51,583 nt of DNA, from the NCBI RefSeq assembly GCF_013697775.1, contig NZ_JACCWG010000239.1:1-51583 (forward strand). Reading direction: 5' to 3'. The translations under genes and the position numbers were made by a program. This document shows, piece by piece, positions 47,347-51,583 of the stretch (position 1 is the stretch's first letter; the number at the start of each line of letters is the position of its first letter). The notes below the pieces were generated by a model. The model was given only the letters and a program-made list of their open reading frames with translations, was not told where the DNA came from and ran no database searches. Source of the stretch: Ramlibacter sp. (GTDB lineage: Bacteria > Pseudomonadota > Gammaproteobacteria > Burkholderiales > Burkholderiaceae_C).

Positions 47347-47526
47347 ATGGAATTGATCGAAACCCGAACCCCGTCCATCCTGGAACGGGTGCCCAAAATC
47401 CTCGCGGTGACCGCCGCGTCTTACGGGCTCTCGTTGCAGCCGCGCACCGTGCGCGAAGGACCCCACATCAAGAAGGCCGGCAGCCACAAGCCGACAGCCC
47501 GCAGCCGCAGTGGCGCGCGCCAATAA
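47347..47526 (+). CDS. Small basic protein, 59 residues, unknown
   Basis: ATG preceded by AGGGA at good spacing. The product (starting MELIETRTPSILERVPKILA) is basic, with a Lys/Arg/Ser-rich tail ending SRSGARQ, and has no membrane segment. I do not recognise a family. A strong terminator 24 bp after the stop supports a short real transcript. It could alternatively be a small RNA with a chance reading frame. The 167 bp upstream (47180-47346) holds a weak GATACT -10-like box at 47293. Confidence 0.5.
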   Translation: MELIETRTPSILERVPKILAVTAASYGLSLQPRTVREGPHIKKAGSHKPTARSRSGARQ

Positions 47527-47549
47527 GAAGCATAGGGATCACACGCCAG

Positions 47550-47580
47550 GAAGGCCGCCTCAGGGCGGCCTTCTTCTTTT
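47550..47580 (+). terminator. Strong rho-independent terminator
   Basis: GAAGGCCGCC (47550-47559) and GGCGGCCTTC (47564-47573) form a perfect 10-bp stem with a 4-base loop, then TTCTTTT. It closes the small-ORF transcript ahead of the patatin gene. Confidence 0.9.
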
Positions 47581-47641
47581 CACATCCATGCTGGACCCGG
47601 GACTGCAGTCGAGGTACAACCCGCTGCGTCACGGAGGACTC

Positions 47642-50600
47642 ATGACTGTTGTGGAAAAAGCGGTGGCAACGCCGCAGGATTGCATCCGGGAGCGCAGGCA
47701 GGCGCTGCAAGCACAAGACATTCGGCTCGAACACGAACGACCCTGGGGGCTGGCGCTCTCGGGCGGCGGCATCCGCAGCGCCACCTTTTGCTTCGGGTTG
47801 ATCAAGGCGCTGGCCGAAAAAGGGCTGTTCCACAAGTTCGACCTGATGTCCACGGTGTCGGGCGGCGGCTACATCGGCTCCACCATCGGGCAGCTGTTCA
47901 ACGAGCGGCGCCAGGCGGATGCGGACCCGCGCGAAGTGGAAGAGGCCTTGAAGGAAGCCGAGACCCGGGTTTTCGCCGCATGGCTGCGCGCCAACGGGCG
48001 CTACCTCATTCCCGGCGGCGCGAAGGACCTGTTCTTCGCAGCCGCGAGCTACGGGCGCAACCTGCTGGCCGTGCATTTCGAGCTGGCCATGCTCTCCTTC
48101 CTGCTCGGCGGCGTCCTGGTCGGCCTCGATCTTCTCGCATGGCAGTGGGGCGATTCGGTGTTTCGGCACGCAAGGGCGAGCGATGCGGGTGCACTCGCCT
48201 ACGAGGTGCTGGGCAGCATCGACTGGATCCCAGCCACATGGCTGCTGCTGCCGCTGCTGATGTGGCTGGGCCTGCTCTTCACGTCGGCGTTCTGGGCCGC
48301 ACCCAAGAAAAAATCAGACCCGTTCGGGTGGCCACGGCCGGCGGTCACCCTGCTGTTCGCCGCCACGCTGGGAGTGGTGGTGATCTCCAACCTTCCCTTC
48401 TTCGCGAAGGGAGACACCGGCTACGCCGTCGAAGGTTCGATGAAGTGGCCGATGCTGGTGCTTGTCGCGCTTTTTCTCGCCGCGGCCGTGCTCGGGCACG
48501 TGCTGGCCGTTGGCCTCGCACTGGTGCGCGATCGCGACGTGGACTGGATTCGCAACCGCCTGACGTCCGCCCTGTCCTTCGTCCTTTCGCTGGCGGTCGG
48601 CCTGGTGGTCCTCGGGGGGGTGGACCATCTGGCCTGGGCGCTCGCGACCACCGACGCCGCCAAGCAAGGCACGCTGGCCATCGTGATGGTGTCCATCGCC
48701 GCCGTCCTGCGCGTCGTGCTGCCCCGGGTGGCCGACGTGCCGCGCGGGTTGACGCCGCGCCTGCGCGGCGCATTGATGAGCGTGATGAACGCCGCCGGGC
48801 TGCTGCTGCTGCTGATGGTGGTGGTGTTCTGGATCAGCCTGGAGCACCGCGCGGTGTCGGGCGTGCTGTTCGACGAAGGGGCCAAGCACCTGCAGTTTGG
48901 ACTTGCCTGGAAGTGGCTTGGCTGGATGGTCGCGCCGCCGCTGGTGATGGTGGTGCTGTCGGCGCGCAACCGCGAATTCCTCAACCGCTCCTCGCTGCAC
49001 AGCTTCTACCACTCGCGGCTCATCCGCAGCTACCTGGGCGCGGCAAACCGCAACCGCTTCGGCACGGACGCGCAACGCGTCGCCGACACCCTGGCGAAAG
49101 TGCGTGACGTGACGGCCGTGGCCAGGGTCGGCGACGTGGATGCCGGCGACGACGTGCCCATGGTGGACTATGCGCCGCACCTGGCGGGCGGCCCCGTGCA
49201 CCTCGTCAACGTGTGCGTCAACCAGACCAGCGACCCGAACGGCGGCCTGTTCAACCAGGACCGCAAGGGGCTGCTGATGACGGTTGGGCCGCGCGGCGCC
49301 AGCTGCGTCAGCGCCGGCACCTGGGCCGCTCCCGAGCCGGAGGCCGCACTGACGCTGGGGTCGTGGGTCGCGATTTCCGGCGCGGCCGTGTCGCCAGGAC
49401 TGGGCGCCTCCACCCGGCCGGGCGTGGCCGCGATCCTGATGCTGGCCGGTGTGCGGCTCGGCTACTGGTGGGACAGCGGCGGCCTTGCGGGGCCGGCGGC
49501 CAAGGCCACTGGCAAGTACAGTGGCTTCATCGACGAACTGCGCGGCCGTTTCTCGGGGATTTCCAGGCGCGAATGGTTCCTCAGCGACGGTGGCCATTTC
49601 GAGAACACCGCCGCCTACGCGCTGCTGCGCGAGGAATGCGAGGTGATCGTCGTCGCCGACTGCGGCGCCGACCCGCGCTACGCGTTCGCCGACCTGGAGA
49701 ACCTGGTGCGCAAGGCGCGTATCGACCTGCAGGCGGACATCACTTTTCTGCGCACCTCGGCGCCGGGTGCCGCGCCGAAGGCGTTCGGGTCGCTCAACGA
49801 AATCGCCTCGGAGGACAGCCAGGCGTGCATCGCGGTGGCCCGCGTGGACTACCGCCACAGCAAGAAGCAGGGCTGGATGTTCATCGTCAAGCCCAACCTG
49901 TGCCAGGGGCTGCCGGTGGACCTGGTGAACTTCAAGGCCGACAATCCGCTGTTCCCGCAGGAACCGACGACCGACCAGTCTTTCAGCGAAGCGCAGTGGG
50001 AGAGCTACTTCCAGCTGGGCGACACGCTGGGCAGGCAGTTGGACGACAAGCAGCTCGGCGCGGCGCAGGCCTTCGCTTCCAACTTCGTCGACGACGACGG
50101 CGCGTTCTTCGTCAGGGACGCGGACGGCACGCCGGTGCTGAAGGCGCCGCAGAAGCGCCTGTCCTCGCGCATCGCCTCGACCGGCGCGGTCACCGCGACG
50201 CTTGGCCTGGGCGGCGTCGCATCGCTCGGCATCGCGGCATGGGAAGGTGTGAACGCTGAGCTGCGGAGCCACACGCTGGCAAGCCAGATCGAACCTGCGG
50301 CTTACAAGGAGCTCACCGAGATCTTCGGGAAACTCCCTGTGGAGCCCGTTTCCGCGGCAGCCCCGGCCAAGTCGGCCGACGGCCGGTTGGGCGAGATGGC
50401 AACAGCCCTGCTACGCGTGGGCGACGCCGCCTGCACCAGCGACAACATGGGCGCCTTCCGCGAATCGAACCTGATGGCGCTGATGATCCAGCGCACCAAG
50501 GACGCCTGCCGCGAGAGCACGCCGAAACACCCCTCCTGCGAAGCCCTGCTGCAGGACGACAGAATCTCGGCCTGCCTGCAGGACAAGCCGCGCGTGAGCT

Positions 50601-51415
50601 GCATACCGGTGTACTGGGGCCGCCATTACGGGCAAGGTCCCAGCAAGCCCGCGAACTGCTGGGACCCGGAGACGGCCATCGTGGCCGCGGCAGCAGCACC
50701 ACCAACTGCGGCCGGACCCGCCGCACCAGCTGTGTCCACTCGCACAACTGGCGCCCAAAGTCCGGCAAGTGCGGTCCAGGGAACCGTCCAGGTGGTCGCC
50801 GCGCGGCCAGAACCCAACCCGGACGCGTGCGCCGGCCACACCATCTACATCCAGATCTACGGTCCCGAATTACGTGACAAGGCACGCATGCTGCGCGCAC
50901 CCTGGCGGGCGCTTGGTGCTTCGGTACCTCCGGTCGAAGATGTGTGGGACACGGCGCGGCGCGCCGGGCGGCGCGCACCACAACCCTATGCCGTGCCAAC
51001 GGTCCTCTACCGAAATGCTGCTTCTTTGCAGTGCGCCGAGGCACTGGCGCCGCCGGGAGCGGTGCAAGCGTGGGCCGTGAAGCCGCTGCGGGCCCAGTCG
51101 GATGCGAGCTCCACGGTGATCGAGGTGTGGCTGCCGCCGCTGCCGCCGCAAATCGGCGCGCTTTCCGCGACCGCGTTTTGCTACCAGGAAGACGATGGTG
51201 TCCAAAGCCCGAGCCGATTCGGCGCGAGCTGCTTTCCAACAGAGGTGCAATGCGTCGAGGGGCGCGGAAACCATCCGCGTCGTCGCATGTCGGAGTGCAA
51301 CAGCGTCGCCATCGACACGCCTGTGCGGGACAAGTTGAGGCCAGGCTGGTCGAATTCTTGGTTTCTGCAGCAGTCGAGCCCGATGGCATCACCGATGCCG
51401 CAATTACCGGGATGA
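47642..51415 (+). CDS. Giant membrane patatin-like phospholipase
   Basis: A 1257-residue protein. The patatin fold is split: the oxyanion loop GGGIRS (41-46) and nucleophile Ser73 in STVSGGGYIGS come first; then about eight hydrophobic segments (roughly 145-460); then the second half with the catalytic Asp649 in DGGHFENT. A long soluble C-terminal part follows, with a hydrophobic stretch near 850, several cysteines (about 930-1010), an Ala/Pro/Thr linker, and a final domain starting near 1065 (TIYIQIYGPELRD). ATG 47642 follows GGAGG; an open frame to 47510 crosses the terminator and is rejected. Predicted lipid acyl hydrolase in the inner membrane; the physiological role is unknown. Confidence 0.8.
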   Translation: MTVVEKAVATPQDCIRERRQALQAQDIRLEHERPWGLALSGGGIRSATFCFGLIKALAEKGLFHKFDLMSTVSGGGYIGSTIGQLFNERRQADADPREVEEALKEAETRVFAAWLRANGRYLIPGGAKDLFFAAASYGRNLLAVHFELAMLSFLLGGVLVGLDLLAWQWGDSVFRHARASDAGALAYEVLGSIDWIPATWLLLPLLMWLGLLFTSAFWAAPKKKSDPFGWPRPAVTLLFAATLGVVVISNLPFFAKGDTGYAVEGSMKWPMLVLVALFLAAAVLGHVLAVGLALVRDRDVDWIRNRLTSALSFVLSLAVGLVVLGGVDHLAWALATTDAAKQGTLAIVMVSIAAVLRVVLPRVADVPRGLTPRLRGALMSVMNAAGLLLLLMVVVFWISLEHRAVSGVLFDEGAKHLQFGLAWKWLGWMVAPPLVMVVLSARNREFLNRSSLHSFYHSRLIRSYLGAANRNRFGTDAQRVADTLAKVRDVTAVARVGDVDAGDDVPMVDYAPHLAGGPVHLVNVCVNQTSDPNGGLFNQDRKGLLMTVGPRGASCVSAGTWAAPEPEAALTLGSWVAISGAAVSPGLGASTRPGVAAILMLAGVRLGYWWDSGGLAGPAAKATGKYSGFIDELRGRFSGISRREWFLSDGGHFENTAAYALLREECEVIVVADCGADPRYAFADLENLVRKARIDLQADITFLRTSAPGAAPKAFGSLNEIASEDSQACIAVARVDYRHSKKQGWMFIVKPNLCQGLPVDLVNFKADNPLFPQEPTTDQSFSEAQWESYFQLGDTLGRQLDDKQLGAAQAFASNFVDDDGAFFVRDADGTPVLKAPQKRLSSRIASTGAVTATLGLGGVASLGIAAWEGVNAELRSHTLASQIEPAAYKELTEIFGKLPVEPVSAAAPAKSADGRLGEMATALLRVGDAACTSDNMGAFRESNLMALMIQRTKDACRESTPKHPSCEALLQDDRISACLQDKPRVSCIPVYWGRHYGQGPSKPANCWDPETAIVAAAAAPPTAAGPAAPAVSTRTTGAQSPASAVQGTVQVVAARPEPNPDACAGHTIYIQIYGPELRDKARMLRAPWRALGASVPPVEDVWDTARRAGRRAPQPYAVPTVLYRNAASLQCAEALAPPGAVQAWAVKPLRAQSDASSTVIEVWLPPLPPQIGALSATAFCYQEDDGVQSPSRFGASCFPTEVQCVEGRGNHPRRRMSECNSVAIDTPVRDKLRPGWSNSWFLQQSSPMASPMPQLPG

Positions 51416-51455
51416 AAGAAGGCAAGAAGCCCTGATAAAGGGCTGTCGCTTCTTT
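51415..51455 (+). terminator. Terminator after the patatin gene
   Basis: AAAGAAG...AGCCCT (51415-51433) pairs with AGGGCT...CTTCTTT (51439-51455) around a GATAA loop, starting at the stop codon itself. The outer stem supplies the T-rich end. Confidence 0.75.
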
Positions 51456-51479
51456 AATGATTTCTCTTCCCCAAGAAGA

Positions 51480-51507
51480 AAAGGCCCAGCATTGCTGCTG
51501 GGCCTTT
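51480..51507 (-). terminator. rRNA operon terminator
   Basis: AAAGGCCCAGCA and TGCTGGGCCTTT form a perfect 12-bp stem around TTGC; the minus strand continues TCTTCTT. It lies 13 bp after the 5S rRNA 3' end. Confidence 0.9.
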
Positions 51508-51520
51508 CTTGCTTTGTAGT

Positions 51521-51583
51521 AGCCTGACGATGTCCTACTTTCACACGGGAATCCGCACTATCATCGGCGCAAAGGCGTTTCAC
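51521..51583 (-). rRNA. rrf: 5S rRNA, 3' part (partial)
   Basis: The minus strand carries the conserved betaproteobacterial 5S end: CGCCGATGATAGTGCGGAT, then CCCGTGTGAAAGTAGG and the closing GTCAGGCT at 51521. The 5' half lies beyond the window, so an rrn operon enters from the right. Confidence 0.93.

Overview
The window looks like chromosomal DNA of a high-GC betaproteobacterium, most probably Burkholderiales/Comamonadaceae (Variovorax/Ramlibacter-like). The reasons are the order tRNA-Leu–tig–clpP–clpX–lon, hpnCDE beside an RND pump, Aap and Tct transporters, extracellular polyhydroxybutyrate (PHB) depolymerase genes, and two kinds of dispersed palindromic repeat common in that family. No phage, transposase, CRISPR array or plasmid function was seen.

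Layout. 1-4.7 kb: tail of an unknown gene, murI, an MFS permease, a conserved small protein, a second MFS permease and a cupin. 4.7-9.3 kb: an AT-richer divergent region, then a tight operon of a KamA-like radical SAM/PLP enzyme, a metallo-beta-lactamase-fold hydrolase and a large FAD/NAD(P)-binding protein; an H-NS-like gene follows. 9.7-10.3 kb: tRNA-Leu(UAA) split by a self-splicing-type group I intron, tRNA-Cys and tRNA-Gly. 10.4-16.5 kb: protein quality control (lon, clpX, clpP, tig) led by tRNA-Leu(UAG), with large hairpins between genes. 16.6-21.1 kb: RND efflux pump (permease and adaptor) behind a TetR-type operator. 21.1-25.9 kb: squalene synthesis hpnCDE, a HAD phosphatase and hemH.

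26-35.5 kb, on the minus strand, is the most striking part. One tightly packed operon encodes a periplasmic binding protein, a secreted PHB depolymerase, a Liv-type ABC transporter (livG-F-H-M), a lipoprotein 3-hydroxybutyrate-oligomer hydrolase whose start codon overlaps the livM stop, and a cytoplasmic alpha/beta hydrolase. It has a good -24/-12 (sigma-54) promoter. Next to it (35.7-41.3 kb) lies an Aap-type amino-acid ABC operon with its own near-perfect sigma-54 promoter. The gene for a PAS/sigma-54 activator follows that operon's last gene by one base and lies directly upstream of the PHB operon. The picture is an RpoN-controlled carbon-scavenging region: PHB is cut outside the cell, and its products are imported and hydrolysed further.

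41.4-47.2 kb: tricarboxylate transporter tctCBA with the divergent two-component system tctDE, and an S4/Hsp15 gene. 47.3-51.6 kb: a 59-residue orphan small ORF, a giant membrane-embedded patatin-like protein, and at the right edge the 3' end of a 5S rRNA with its terminator, so an rRNA operon on the minus strand runs into the window.

All calls come from reading the sequence and remembered family motifs; no database search was run.
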